A stretch of DNA of 44,789 nucleotides from Acidimicrobiales bacterium (GTDB taxonomy: Bacteria > Actinomycetota > Acidimicrobiia > Acidimicrobiales > SZUA-35). The DNA is taken from NCBI GenBank assembly GCA_020630195.1, contig JAHDBV010000031.1:1-44789 (forward strand), read 5' to 3'. The first letter of the stretch is position 1, and every line of letters begins with the position of its first letter. The notes beneath the pieces were generated by a model, which saw only the letters and a list, made by a program, of their open reading frames with translations, was not told where the DNA came from and ran no database searches. The position numbers and the translations under genes were made by a program. This document shows, piece by piece, positions 32,200-40,493 of this stretch.

Positions 32200-32838
32200 T
32201 CAGGCCCCGGGGCGTTCCTCGGCGAGGTCGTTGGTCGCACCGTCGTCGAGCGCGGTGTTGACGACCTGCTCGTCGAGTTCGAAGCCCGTCATCGAGGCGA
32301 GGAGCGCGGCGGGGGACGGCAGCGACTCCCGGTCGTGCCAGGTCTCGGGGTTCCACACCTCCGACCGGCGGAACGCCTTCGTGCAGTGGATGAAGAGGTT
32401 GTCGACCTCGATCACCACGGCCACCTTCGGTGGGCGGACCACCTCGCCGAAGGACGCGAGCAGCTCGGGGTCGGTGCTCAGATGGGCACGGCCGTCGACG
32501 CGCACACAGTCGTCCCGCCCCGGCATGACCAACAACATGCCCGCGTGGCCGTTCTCCACGATGTTCTGCAGCGAGTCGAGCAACTTGTTGCCGCTCAGGT
32601 CGGGGAAGGCGATCGTGCGCTCGTCCAGCACCCGGAGCCACCCCGCCGGCCCGCCCCGCGGTGACACGTCGCAGGTCCCGTCGGTGCCGGAGGTGGACAG
32701 GAAGGCGAGTGGCGTCGCCTCGATCACCTCCCGGGTGGCGGGATCGATGTGGGGCACCTTCTTGCCCTTCACGACCTCGGAGGGGTGGCCGTAGAGGGCG
32801 CGGAGTTCGGCGTCGGTGGAGATGCGGGAGTCGGTCAC
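32200..32838 (-). CDS. Pyridoxamine 5'-phosphate oxidase family flavoprotein (MSMEG_1061-like)
   Basis: A 212-residue FMN-binding split-barrel protein. AFLSTSGTDGTCDVSPRGGPAG (in part: TDGTCDVSPRGGP) and FPDLSGNKLLDSLQNIVEN are signatures of the actinobacterial FMN-dependent PPOX group; HCTKAFRRSEVW closes the barrel. Family members bind FMN or F420 and reduce poorly defined substrates. The GTG start is followed in frame by MTDSRIST-type residues. The stop lies 44 nt before the start of the HhH-GPD gene on the same strand, but that gene seems to have its own -10 box. Confidence 0.82.
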   Translation of the reverse strand: MTDSRISTDAELRALYGHPSEVVKGKKVPHIDPATREVIEATPLAFLSTSGTDGTCDVSPRGGPAGWLRVLDERTIAFPDLSGNKLLDSLQNIVENGHAGMLLVMPGRDDCVRVDGRAHLSTDPELLASFGEVVRPPKVAVVIEVDNLFIHCTKAFRRSEVWNPETWHDRESLPSPAALLASMTGFELDEQVVNTALDDGATNDLAEERPGA

Positions 32839-32864
32839 GACGTCGAGTCTCGGTGCCCGGACGC

Positions 32865-32897
32865 GACGACGCCAGCCCGATCGGGGCTGGCGTCGTC
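32865..32897 (-). terminator. Perfect 14-bp hairpin after the diiron protein gene
   Basis: GACGACGCCAGCCC and GGGCTGGCGTCGTC pair perfectly with a 5-nt loop. It lies 24 nt beyond the stop of the minus-strand diiron protein gene and before the PPOX gene start. No U-tract is seen. Confidence 0.65.
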
Positions 32898-32920
32898 GAA
32901 CTCGATGATGAAGGGCGGGG

Positions 32921-34093
32921 TCAGTGGCGGTGCCCGCCGGCCACGGCGGCCGCGTTCACGTCCTCGTCGGAGGCCTCGAGGTCGTAGGAGGTGAACTCCG
33001 ACCCGGTGTCCTCGAGGTGCTCGAACTCGATCACGCCGATCTCGGTGAACTTCTCCCGCAGCCAGCCCTCACCGGCGTCGAGCAGGCCGAGCTTGCGGCA
33101 GTTCGGCACGATCTTGGAGAACAGCAGCCGCTGGAACTCCTGCTCCTCGGGGCGGGCGTTGAGCTGGGCGTCGATGATCGGCTTCATGTCGGTGATGCCC
33201 ATCCGGTGCCACACCTCCTGGCGGAGGAACCGGTCACGCATGCGCACGGCGGCCTCGAAGGCGAACTCCTGACGTTCCTGGATCTCGGCCAGGGTCATCT
33301 CGGAGTAGATCTCCTGGAGCGACAGCACACCGAAGGCGACGTGGCGGGCCTCGTCGGACATGACGTAGCGCAGCATCTGCTTCATCAGCGGCTCGGGTGT
33401 GAGCATGTGCAGGAAGCCGAAGGCGGCGAGGGCGAGGCCCTCGATCATGATCTGCATGCCCAAGTAGGTCATGTCCCACTGGGCGTCTTCGATCACGTCG
33501 TCGAGCAGCGCCTGGAGGTGCACGTTGATCGGGTAGTTGCCGGCCATCTTGGTGTCGAGGTACTTGGCGAACACCTCGACGTGGCGGGCCTCGTCCATCA
33601 CCTGGGTGGCGGCGTAGTACTTGGCGTCGATCCACGGGACGGTCTCGACGATCTTCGCGGTCGCGATCAGCGCGCCCTGCTCACCGTGCATGAACTGGCT
33701 GAGCTGCCAGTTGAGCGACTCGACGCCGAGCTCGTGCCATTCCTTGTCGCCCCAGTTGCGGAACGGTGAACCCGGCTCGTCGGCGAGGCGGGTGAGCGGT
33801 GCGTTCTGCACCTCGGCCGTGATCGACATCTCCTCGACCATCTTGTCGACGTCGACGTCGATCGACCAGTCGAGGTCGGTCTCGCCGTCCCACTGGGAGT
33901 GCTTGGCCTTCTCGTACAACTTGTTCAGGCGCGGCCGCTCGCCCTTCTGGTAGTTCCAGGTGAAGATCGCGTCGGCGTTGTTCTGGACCGTGAGGATCGC
34001 GTCCCGGCGTTCATCGGTGTTCGTCATCGCGAGGATGGCGTCGATGTCGTTGGCGGATTCGTCGGTGATGTCGCGGGCGGCGAGGTCGGTCAT
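32921..34093 (-). CDS. Ferritin-like diiron protein (RNR R2-like / monooxygenase-like)
   Basis: A 390-residue helical protein with the diiron carboxylate set: an early Glu in HGEQGALIATAKI (about residue 140), the first ExxH in VMDEARHVEVF (about 171), a Glu in QIMIEGLALAAFGF (about 225), and the second ExxH in MSDEARHVAFGV (about 260). This is the ribonucleotide-reductase R2 / R2-like oxidase / AurF fold. Neighbours give no substrate: no NrdA, reductase or ferredoxin is next to it. ATG 34093 has AAGGA 6 nt upstream, and a TACAGT -10 box 40 nt upstream gives a normal leader. The C-terminal tail ends in GGHRH, possibly metal-binding. Confidence 0.8.
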   Translation of the reverse strand: MTDLAARDITDESANDIDAILAMTNTDERRDAILTVQNNADAIFTWNYQKGERPRLNKLYEKAKHSQWDGETDLDWSIDVDVDKMVEEMSITAEVQNAPLTRLADEPGSPFRNWGDKEWHELGVESLNWQLSQFMHGEQGALIATAKIVETVPWIDAKYYAATQVMDEARHVEVFAKYLDTKMAGNYPINVHLQALLDDVIEDAQWDMTYLGMQIMIEGLALAAFGFLHMLTPEPLMKQMLRYVMSDEARHVAFGVLSLQEIYSEMTLAEIQERQEFAFEAAVRMRDRFLRQEVWHRMGITDMKPIIDAQLNARPEEQEFQRLLFSKIVPNCRKLGLLDAGEGWLREKFTEIGVIEFEHLEDTGSEFTSYDLEASDEDVNAAAVAGGHRH

Positions 34094-34132
34094 CGTTGGT
34101 CCTTGGTCGGTGGCGGCTGATCCCTGCCTGAC

Positions 34133-34138
34133 ACTGTA
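34133..34138 (-). promoter_or_regulatory. Putative -10 box (TACAGT) of diiron protein gene
   Basis: TACAGT on the minus strand lies about 40 nt before ATG 34093. The transcript would have a ~33-nt leader with an AAGGA ribosome site, in contrast to the leaderless genes nearby. Confidence 0.4.
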
Positions 34139-34175
34139 AGGCGCGCAGGGGGCGTCGTTCAAGACATCGGCGCGA

Positions 34176-34221
34176 GACGACGCCGGCCTGAGCGCGTTTC
34201 CGCACCCGAACCGGCGTCGTC
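34176..34221 (-). terminator. Inverted repeat after aceE
   Basis: GACGACGCCGG (34176-34186) and CCGGCGTCGTC (34211-34221) are perfect 11-nt arms around a 24-nt loop, 25 nt after the aceE stop. The arms begin with the same GACGACGCC as the hairpin at 32865. Confidence 0.5.
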
Positions 34222-34245
34222 GATCCCGATCGCGGGACGCTCAGA

Positions 34246-36939
34246 TCAGGGGGTGACCCAGGGGGCGTCGGTCTCGGTCGGCACGCCGTAGTGGTCGATC
34301 GCGTCGGCGACCTTCTGTCGGTCGATCGCACCTTCGGCGGCGAGGCGCTCCAGCACCGTGATCACGATGTTCGGTGCGTCGGTCTCGAAGAACGCACGCA
34401 GCGCTTCGCGACCGTCGGAGCGGCCGTAGCCGTCGGTGCCGAGCACGGTGAACGACCGCGGCGCGTACTGCGCGATCATCTCGGGTACGGCTCGCACGTT
34501 GTCCGACACTGCGACGATCGGGCCCTCGGACGCGTCGAGCAGTCGCGTCACCAGCGGGCGACGCTCGTCCTCGAGCGGATGCAGCCGGCTCCAACGCTCG
34601 GCCTCCATGGCCTCTTCGCGCAGGCGCTTGTACGACGTGGCCGACCACAGCTCGAGCCCGACGCCCCAGCGTTCGGCGAGCTCGTCGCGAGCGGCATGGG
34701 CCGCACCCTGGGCAGAACCGGAGAACAGCAGCGTCGCCCGGGGCCCGTCGACACCCGGCGCACCCTGATATCGGTACAACCCGGCGAGGATGCCGGGCTC
34801 GACACCCTCGGGCATCGCCGGCTGCTCGTAGTTCTCGTTGAAGATCGTCAGGTAGTAGAAGACGTCCTCGTTGTCGCGGTACATGCGGCGCAGACCATCG
34901 GCGATGATCACCGACAGTTCGTAGGCGAAGGCCGGGTCGTAGGCCTGGCATGCCGGAACCGTGGCCGCCATCACGTGGCTGTGGCCGTCCTGATGCTGGA
35001 GGCCTTCGCCCATGAGCGTCGTCCGCCCGGCGGTGGCACCCATGAGGAAACCGCGAGCACGGGAGTCGGCCGCCGACCAGATGAGGTCGCCGACACGCTG
35101 GAAGCCGAACATCGAATAGAAGGTGTAGAAGGGCACCATCGGCACGCCCTGATGGGCATAGGAGGTACCGGCGGCGATCCACGACGCCAGCGAGCCGGCC
35201 TCGGTGATGCCCTCTTCCAGGATCTGGCCGTCGGTGTCCTCGGTGTAGGAGAGCAGCAGCTCGTGGTCGACCGGCTCGTACTTCTGGCCGAACGGCGCGT
35301 AGATCTCGAACTCGCGGAACATCGAGTCCATGCCGAACGTGCGGGCCTCGTCGGGGATGATCGGCACGACCCGGGGGCCGAAGCCGTCCTCACGCATCAG
35401 TTCCCGCAGCATCGAGGTGAACGCCATCGTGGTCGACACCTCGCGGCCGCCGGACCCGGCGAGGAACGTCTCGAACGGACCCGTGGAGGGCTCCGGCAGC
35501 GGGCGGCGTGTCTCGGTGATGCGCTTCGGGATCGAGCCACCGAGCCCACGGCGGCGCTGCATCATGTACTGGTACTCGGGGGAGTCCTCGGCGGGGCGGA
35601 AGTACGGCGGCACGCCGTCCTCGAGCGCCTCGGCCGGGATCTCGTCGTGGAGGTGGAGACGGTCGCGCAGTTCGAGCAGCTGCTTCTTCGTCATCTTCTT
35701 GATCTGGTGGGTCGCGTTGCGGCCCTCGAAGCCCTCGCCGAGCGTCCAGCCCTTCACCGTCTTCGCGAGGATCACCGTCGGCTGGCCCTCGTGCTCGGTG
35801 GCCGCCTTGTAGGCGGCGTAGACCTTCGCGTAGTCGTGTCCGCCACGGGGCAGGTTGCGGAGCTCGTCGTCGCTGAGGTGTTCCACCAGCTTGCGGAGGC
35901 GGGGGTCCGGACCGAAGAAGTTCTCGCGGATGTAGGCGCCCGACTCGACGGCGTAGCGCTGGAACTCACCGTCGACGGTGGTGTTCATCTTGTTGAGCAA
36001 CACCCCGTCGACGTCGCGCTGGAGCAGCTCGTCCCAGCGGGTGCCGTGGATCAGCTTGATCACGTTCCAGCCCGAGCCACGGAAGTTGGCCTCGAGCTCC
36101 TGGATGATCTTCTCGTTGCCCCGGACGGGGCCGTCGAGACGCTGCAGGTTGCAGTTGATGACCCACGTCAGGTTGTCGAGGCCGTGGCGGCCGGCGAGGG
36201 AGATCGACCCGAGCGTCTCGGGCTCGTCGCATTCGCCGTCGCCGAGGAACGCCCAGACGTGGCTCTGCTCGGTGTTCTCGATCGACCGGTTCTGGAGGTA
36301 GTGCAGGAAGCGTGCGTGGTAGATCGAGTTGATCGGACCGAGCCCCATCGACACGGTCGGGTACTCCCAGAAGTCGGGCATGAGCCGCGGGTGGGGGTAG
36401 GACGACAAGCCGTTGCCACCCACCTCCATCCGGAAGTTGTCGAGTTCGTCCTCGGAGAGCCGGCCCTCGAGGAAGGCCCGGGCGTAGACACCGGGGGCGG
36501 CGTGGCCCTGGTAGTAGACGGCGTCGCCGGGGTTGCCGTCGTCCTTGCCCCGGAAGAAGTGGTTGAACCCGACCTCGTAGAGCGAGGCCGAGGAGGCGAA
36601 GGTGGACAGGTGCCCGCCGATGCCGTCGAGTGTCTTGTTGGCCCGTACCACCATCGCCGCCGCGTTCCAGCGGATGAAGGCCCGGATTCGCCGCTCGATG
36701 TGGTCGTCGCCCGGGAAGAACGGCTGCTGCTCCGTGGGGATCGTGTTGACGTAGTCGGTGGACACGCTCTGCGCGCCACCGATCTGGGTCTCACGGGCAT
36801 GGGCGTTGAGACGCCCCAGCAGGTACCGGGCACGGACACGACCGGCGGCATTGGCAACCGTGTCCAGGGACTCCAACCACTCGGCGGTCTCTTCCGGGTC
36901 GATGTCGGGGAGCTGACTCAGGAAACCGTCGATCGTCAT
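34246..36939 (-). CDS. aceE: Pyruvate dehydrogenase E1 component (homodimeric)
   Basis: An 897-residue homodimeric E1 that decarboxylates pyruvate with thiamine diphosphate and acetylates the E2 lipoyl group. The ThDP motif begins FLGDGECDEPETLG and ends at NCNLQ about 28 residues later (about residues 230-262). GHAAPGVYARAFLEGRL, the YPHPRLMPDFWEYPTVSMGLG region (given in part: PRLMPDFWEYPTVS) and TAGRTTLMGEGLQHQDGHS are AceE landmarks. The length is normal. It is a single gene here; E3 and an E2 gene lie 5-6 kb away on the other strand. CAGAAT lies 6 nt before the ATG, suggesting a leaderless start in a divergent promoter region shared with rnhA. Confidence 0.95.
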   Translation of the reverse strand: MTIDGFLSQLPDIDPEETAEWLESLDTVANAAGRVRARYLLGRLNAHARETQIGGAQSVSTDYVNTIPTEQQPFFPGDDHIERRIRAFIRWNAAAMVVRANKTLDGIGGHLSTFASSASLYEVGFNHFFRGKDDGNPGDAVYYQGHAAPGVYARAFLEGRLSEDELDNFRMEVGGNGLSSYPHPRLMPDFWEYPTVSMGLGPINSIYHARFLHYLQNRSIENTEQSHVWAFLGDGECDEPETLGSISLAGRHGLDNLTWVINCNLQRLDGPVRGNEKIIQELEANFRGSGWNVIKLIHGTRWDELLQRDVDGVLLNKMNTTVDGEFQRYAVESGAYIRENFFGPDPRLRKLVEHLSDDELRNLPRGGHDYAKVYAAYKAATEHEGQPTVILAKTVKGWTLGEGFEGRNATHQIKKMTKKQLLELRDRLHLHDEIPAEALEDGVPPYFRPAEDSPEYQYMMQRRRGLGGSIPKRITETRRPLPEPSTGPFETFLAGSGGREVSTTMAFTSMLRELMREDGFGPRVVPIIPDEARTFGMDSMFREFEIYAPFGQKYEPVDHELLLSYTEDTDGQILEEGITEAGSLASWIAAGTSYAHQGVPMVPFYTFYSMFGFQRVGDLIWSAADSRARGFLMGATAGRTTLMGEGLQHQDGHSHVMAATVPACQAYDPAFAYELSVIIADGLRRMYRDNEDVFYYLTIFNENYEQPAMPEGVEPGILAGLYRYQGAPGVDGPRATLLFSGSAQGAAHAARDELAERWGVGLELWSATSYKRLREEAMEAERWSRLHPLEDERRPLVTRLLDASEGPIVAVSDNVRAVPEMIAQYAPRSFTVLGTDGYGRSDGREALRAFFETDAPNIVITVLERLAAEGAIDRQKVADAIDHYGVPTETDAPWVTP

Positions 36940-36945
36940 GCCCCC

Positions 36946-36951
36946 ATTCTG
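36946..36951 (-). promoter_or_regulatory. Putative -10 box (CAGAAT) of aceE
   Basis: CAGAAT on the minus strand is 6 nt before the aceE ATG. The 68-nt gap to rnhA would hold both divergent promoters. Confidence 0.4.
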
Positions 36952-37007
36952 CCAACCGCGGCGACCCCATCGGTGGGTTCCGCGTCGATCGGCGGCATCG
37001 TGTCGAC

Positions 37008-37922
37008 GTGGGGACCGAACGAGTCGATGAACGGGTCGTCTACACCGACGGTGCGTGCTCGGGGAATCCCGGGCCCGGCGGTTGGGCCTGGGCGCTCATG
37101 GACCGCACCCACGCCGCCGGTGCCGACCCGGCCACCACGAACCAGCGGATGGAACTCCAGGCGGTCCTCGAAGCCGTCCGGGCACTCGACGGTCCGCTCG
37201 AGATCCGGTCGGACTCGACCTACGTCGTCAACTGCTTCCGGGACAAGTGGTACGAGGGTTGGATCTCACGGGGCTGGAAGAACTCGGCGAAGAAGCCCGT
37301 CGCCAACCGGGATCTGTGGGAGCCGCTGATCGAGGCCTACCTCGATCGGCCCGGTGAGATCCGCTTCACGTGGGTGAAGGGTCACAGCGGCGAGCCGATG
37401 AACGACTTCGTCGACGAGCTCGCCGTGCAGGCCGGCAAGGCCCAGGCGCCGTCGGGGCTGGCCGCCGTGGACGGACCGGCCGCCGACGCGGCCACGCCGT
37501 GGTCGGTCGGGTCGGCGCTGCTCGTGACCGGGACGGATCGCCCGGATGCGGGTGCCCACACCGCCCTCGTGGAGCACGTGCGACGACTCGGTGCCGACGA
37601 GGTCGTGGTCAGCGGTCTGCGTCGTGGCGCCGAGCTCGCTGCGGCCGAGGCCGCCATCACCCACGGTCGCTCCCTGGCCGTCGTGTTGCCCTTCGCCGAT
37701 CCCGCGGTGGGGTGGCCGGCTCCGGACAAGGCTCGCTTCGACGCCGCGCTCGACGCCGCCGCGCACGTGGTCGTGCTCGATGGTGACCGGTCCCGCCCCG
37801 GCGCGGCCGTGGCCGCCCGCGACGAGTGGCTCGGGCGTGCGGTGGGTGGTGCGCTCGTCGTGGGTGACCACGTCACGGCGCAGCGACTCGAGCTGGCCGG
37901 TGTTCCGGTGATCGAGCTGTAG
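37008..37922 (+). CDS. rnhA: RNase HI fused to a SLOG-like C-terminal domain
   Basis: A 304-residue two-domain protein. Residues ~9-145 are RNase HI, which cuts RNA in RNA-DNA hybrids: catalytic Asp in YTDGACSGNPG, Glu in NQRMELQAV, Asp in RSDSTYV, His in VKGHSGEP and Asp in MNDFVDELA are all present. After a Pro/Ala linker, residues ~165-304 form a Rossmann-like domain: ALLVTGTDRP, VVVSGLRRGAELAAAEAAI, SLAVVLPFADP, VVVLDGD, GALVVGDH. This is the pattern of SLOG/YspA/DprA-type nucleotide-ligand-binding domains. The standard enzyme stops near residue 155. GTG 37008 is the start chosen; the next in-frame GTG (37029) lies too close to the fold. Confidence 0.87.
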   Translation: MGTERVDERVVYTDGACSGNPGPGGWAWALMDRTHAAGADPATTNQRMELQAVLEAVRALDGPLEIRSDSTYVVNCFRDKWYEGWISRGWKNSAKKPVANRDLWEPLIEAYLDRPGEIRFTWVKGHSGEPMNDFVDELAVQAGKAQAPSGLAAVDGPAADAATPWSVGSALLVTGTDRPDAGAHTALVEHVRRLGADEVVVSGLRRGAELAAAEAAITHGRSLAVVLPFADPAVGWPAPDKARFDAALDAAAHVVVLDGDRSRPGAAVAARDEWLGRAVGGALVVGDHVTAQRLELAGVPVIEL

Positions 37923-37935
37923 GACCCGTCCGGGC

Positions 37936-38610
37936 TCAGGCCACGGCCAGGAGGCGCAAGGCGGCGAACGCCTCGTTCGCGCCGCGGAGGCGGTGGTCGT
38001 CCGGTTGGCCGGCGAGCCGGCCGACGACGTGGCGGTGGGCCGTGCTGATGTCGTTCCAGCTCGCACCCGGTCCGAGACCGAGCTGGGCGAGGAGTACGTC
38101 GGCCCGGTTGCCGACCGGACCGTGGCCGGGTGCGGCGGCAGGGGGCGCGGGTGCGGGAGCCGGGACGGCCGGCGCTGGTGCGGGTGCGGGTGCGGCGGGC
38201 GCAGCAGGTGCGGCGGCCGCAGGGGCGGCCGACAGCGGGGCGAACGGGTCGAAGTCGGCCAGTGGGTCGCCCGTGGCGGGCGCCTGCTCGAGCCCGAGCG
38301 CATCGCGGGTCAACGAGCCGAGCCCGTCGCCGCCCGGCATCGGGGGGAGGTCGATCTGGTCGATCGGCGGGAGGCCGAGGTCGGGCTCCGGCGCGGCGGC
38401 CTGGGGGAAGGCCGGTGCGACACCCGGGGCCAGGTCGGGCATGAACCAGCCGGCGTCGTCCGGCGGCGGCTGGGGCGAGACGGCCGTGGCCATCTCCGGA
38501 TCGAACGGCGGCGGGGGCGGCGTCGCCTGGTCGTCGCCACTCCACCATTCGGCTTCCTGGGCGAGATCGACGTTCTCGTCGTCTTCGGTTTTCCGGGAGA
38601 ACAGGCGCAT
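37936..38610 (-). CDS. Proline/alanine-rich protein with degenerate C-terminal J-domain
   Basis: A 224-residue soluble protein. The N-terminus is charged, residues ~25-165 are low-complexity Pro/Ala/Asp-rich, and the last ~55 residues read like a J-domain (LLAQLGLGPGASWNDISTAH, then NEAFAALRLL). The invariant HPD that activates DnaK is QPD here, so Hsp70 stimulation is doubtful and the domain may only bind a partner. I choose ATG 38610, which has GAGGAA about 5 nt upstream; a GTG 42 nt earlier would add 14 residues. It is convergent with rnhA (13 nt between stops) and divergent from the DUF427 gene. Confidence 0.6.
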   Translation of the reverse strand: MRLFSRKTEDDENVDLAQEAEWWSGDDQATPPPPPFDPEMATAVSPQPPPDDAGWFMPDLAPGVAPAFPQAAAPEPDLGLPPIDQIDLPPMPGGDGLGSLTRDALGLEQAPATGDPLADFDPFAPLSAAPAAAAPAAPAAPAPAPAPAVPAPAPAPPAAAPGHGPVGNRADVLLAQLGLGPGASWNDISTAHRHVVGRLAGQPDDHRLRGANEAFAALRLLAVA

Positions 38611-38720
38611 CGGGTTCCTCGTGGAGTCGACGGTCACCTGTTCCATCGGCACGCTGGCGCCGGACTTCAGTGCTCGACGGCTCCGGGAAGCCGGGGGGAG
38701 CGATCGGGGTTCGGTGGTGC

Positions 38721-39005
38721 ATGGCCACAGCGAGCTTCAACGGAACCGTGATCGCCGAGTCGGACGACACCGTCGTCGTGGAGGGGAACCACTACTTCCC
38801 GCCCTCGTCGATCGACTGGGATCACTTCACCGAGACCGAGCGCACCACCGGATGCCCGTGGAAGGGCACGGCGAACTACTTCTCCGTGACCGTCGACGGC
38901 GAGCGCGCCGACAACGCCGCCTGGACCTATCGGGAGCCGAAGGAGAAGGCCGAGGCCATCCGCGACCACGTCGCCTTCTACCCGGCGGTGTCCGTCGAGG
39001 CCTGA
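38721..39005 (+). CDS. DUF427 domain protein
   Basis: A compact 94-residue protein of the DUF427 family: NGTVIAESDDTVVVEGNHYFP, then CPWKGTANYFSVTVDG and the AWTYREPKEKAEAIRDHVAFY end (each given in part). The family forms a small beta-barrel of unknown activity, widespread in actinobacteria and proteobacteria. The Cys-Pro-Trp-Lys-Gly motif is invariant-looking and may mark the active or binding site. The frame is open 17 codons further upstream, but the family begins at ATG 38721. Confidence 0.85.
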   Translation: MATASFNGTVIAESDDTVVVEGNHYFPPSSIDWDHFTETERTTGCPWKGTANYFSVTVDGERADNAAWTYREPKEKAEAIRDHVAFYPAVSVEA

Positions 39006-39021
39006 ATCGGCCCCGTCGGAT

Positions 39022-39495
39022 TCAGGCCGTGACGACCGCCTCGAGGCGCTCGAGCGTGGCGGCCATGCCGACCTCGTGGCGGTCCGGGTACCCGACCCAC
39101 TCGTACATCGGCGGGAACCTCGCCGGACCCCAGTCGAAGGTCTCGGTCACGATCGTGCCGCCCTCGACGGGCTCGAGTTCATAGCGCCAGCGATGGTGCC
39201 CGAAGTGGCGCCACTCGATGAGTCGGCCCTCTTCGAACGCCGTCACGTGGTTCTTGATGATGTAGGGCACGCCCAGGATCTTCATGTTCATCCCGAACGA
39301 CGAGCCGGGGCCGAGTCGCTCGCCCGAACCGCGGGCCGACTGGACCGTCTCCTCACCGTCGATCTCGTGGTGACGCGACGGGTCGGCGAGCAGGTCGAAG
39401 ATGACGCCGGCGTCGGCCGGGATGAAGCGGGTGGCGGACACCGACTTCGCACCGCGGCTCGTGGACGGGGCGGGATGGTTCGCTTCGGCGCTCAT
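39022..39495 (-). CDS. SRPBCC family protein (polyketide cyclase/START-like fold)
   Basis: A 157-residue protein of the START-like SRPBCC superfamily: ATRFIPADAGVIFDLLADPSRH at the N-terminus, GMNMKILGVPYIIKNHVTAFE, WRHFGHHRWRYELEP and a closing helix MAATLERLEAVV (each given in part). Members bind hydrophobic ligands in a deep pocket; some act as cyclases or lipid carriers. It is the second gene of a pair with a TIGR01777 oxidoreductase, whose stop overlaps its start in ATGA, so the ligand may be shared. An Ala/Ser/Pro-rich lead of ~20 residues precedes the fold. Confidence 0.83.
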   Translation of the reverse strand: MSAEANHPAPSTSRGAKSVSATRFIPADAGVIFDLLADPSRHHEIDGEETVQSARGSGERLGPGSSFGMNMKILGVPYIIKNHVTAFEEGRLIEWRHFGHHRWRYELEPVEGGTIVTETFDWGPARFPPMYEWVGYPDRHEVGMAATLERLEAVVTA

Positions 39496-40391
39496 CGGCC
39501 GATCACCGCCCGGAGCCCGGTCTCGATGTCCCGGTGGGCGAAGGCGTAGCCGTCGACCTCGAGGGCGTTCGGCTCGACTCGGGCCGAGGTCAGGATGAGC
39601 GCCTCGGCCGCCTCGGCACCGAGCAGCAGCTTGGGGCCGATCATCGGGATCGGGATCAGGGTCGGCCGGTTCAGGACCTTGCCGAGTGCCTTGGTGTAGA
39701 CCGCGTTCGTCACCGGTTCGGGAGCCGTGAGATTGACCGGTCCGGTCAGCTCGGATCCGAGCAGGTGCATGATCGCTCCGACCTGGTCGTCGATCGTGAT
39801 CCACGCCCACCACTGATCGCCGGAGCCGAACTTGCCGCCGATGCCGAGCTTGAACGGCAGCAGCGACTTCGCGAGCGAGCCGCCCTCGGCACTCTGGACG
39901 AGGCCGGTGCGGAGGAAGGCGGTCGGGATGCCCGCGTCGATCGCCGGCTTCGCCTCGTTCTCCCAGGCGATGCAGACATCGGCGAGGTAGCCGGTGCCGT
40001 GGTCGGACGTTTCGGTCAGCACCTCGTCACCACGGTCGCCGTACCAACCGATGGCCGAACCGGACAGGAAGCGGGCCGGCGGGCGGTCGAGTCCGGCGAG
40101 GGTCTCGGCGAGCAGGCGGGTCGACTTCGTGCGTGACTCGAGCACGAGGCGCTTGCGCTCGTCGGTCCATTTCTCGTCGCCGATGCCGGCACCGGCCAGG
40201 TGCACGACGGCGTCGACGCCCTCGAGCGAGGCGGCGTCGATGTCGCCGGCGGCGGGATCCCAACGGATCTCGTCGGCGCCGGCGGCGGGTGCACGTCGGA
40301 CGAGGCGGATGGGGCGGTGGCCGGCAGCGGCGAGGTCGGCACGCAGGCGCGTGCCGATCAGACCGCTGGAGCCGGTGATGGCGACGTCCAT
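39492..40391 (-). CDS. TIGR01777 family NAD(P)-binding epimerase-like oxidoreductase
   Basis: A 299-residue extended SDR of the YfcH/TIGR01777 family: DVAITGSSGLIGTRL at the N-terminus, VDAVVHLAGAGIGDEKW, SGSAIGWYGDRGDE with the YG pair, and RTGLVQSAEGGSLAK. The substrate is unknown. Two starts compete. ATG 40391 fits homology and has CGGAGG 9 nt upstream. GTG 40445, in frame and 18 codons earlier, lies 6 nt after a TAGGAT box and would be a leaderless start. I report the ATG; both might be used. It lies 102 nt downstream of the selenoprotein pair on the same strand. Confidence 0.85.
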   Translation of the reverse strand: MDVAITGSSGLIGTRLRADLAAAGHRPIRLVRRAPAAGADEIRWDPAAGDIDAASLEGVDAVVHLAGAGIGDEKWTDERKRLVLESRTKSTRLLAETLAGLDRPPARFLSGSAIGWYGDRGDEVLTETSDHGTGYLADVCIAWENEAKPAIDAGIPTAFLRTGLVQSAEGGSLAKSLLPFKLGIGGKFGSGDQWWAWITIDDQVGAIMHLLGSELTGPVNLTAPEPVTNAVYTKALGKVLNRPTLIPIPMIGPKLLLGAEAAEALILTSARVEPNALEVDGYAFAHRDIETGLRAVIGR

Positions 40392-40451
40392 GGACATGGA
40401 CCTCCGGAGCGTTGAGAAGGGGAGTGGGCCGACGGCGCGGGCCACGTCACG

Positions 40452-40457
40452 ATCCTA
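40452..40457 (-). promoter_or_regulatory. Putative -10 box (TAGGAT) upstream of TIGR01777 gene
   Basis: TAGGAT on the minus strand is 6 nt before GTG 40445 and about 60 nt before ATG 40391. The mRNA would therefore start either at a leaderless GTG or with a ~54-nt leader ending in CGGAGG. Confidence 0.45.
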
Positions 40458-40493
40458 CGGATGCGGCTCCGGTCGGGGTCGGATCGGAGTCGG

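Noticed and set aside
34291-37329. 1012-codon open frame opposite aceE
   Set aside because: Shadow of the aceE codon pattern; aceE itself shows complete family motifs.
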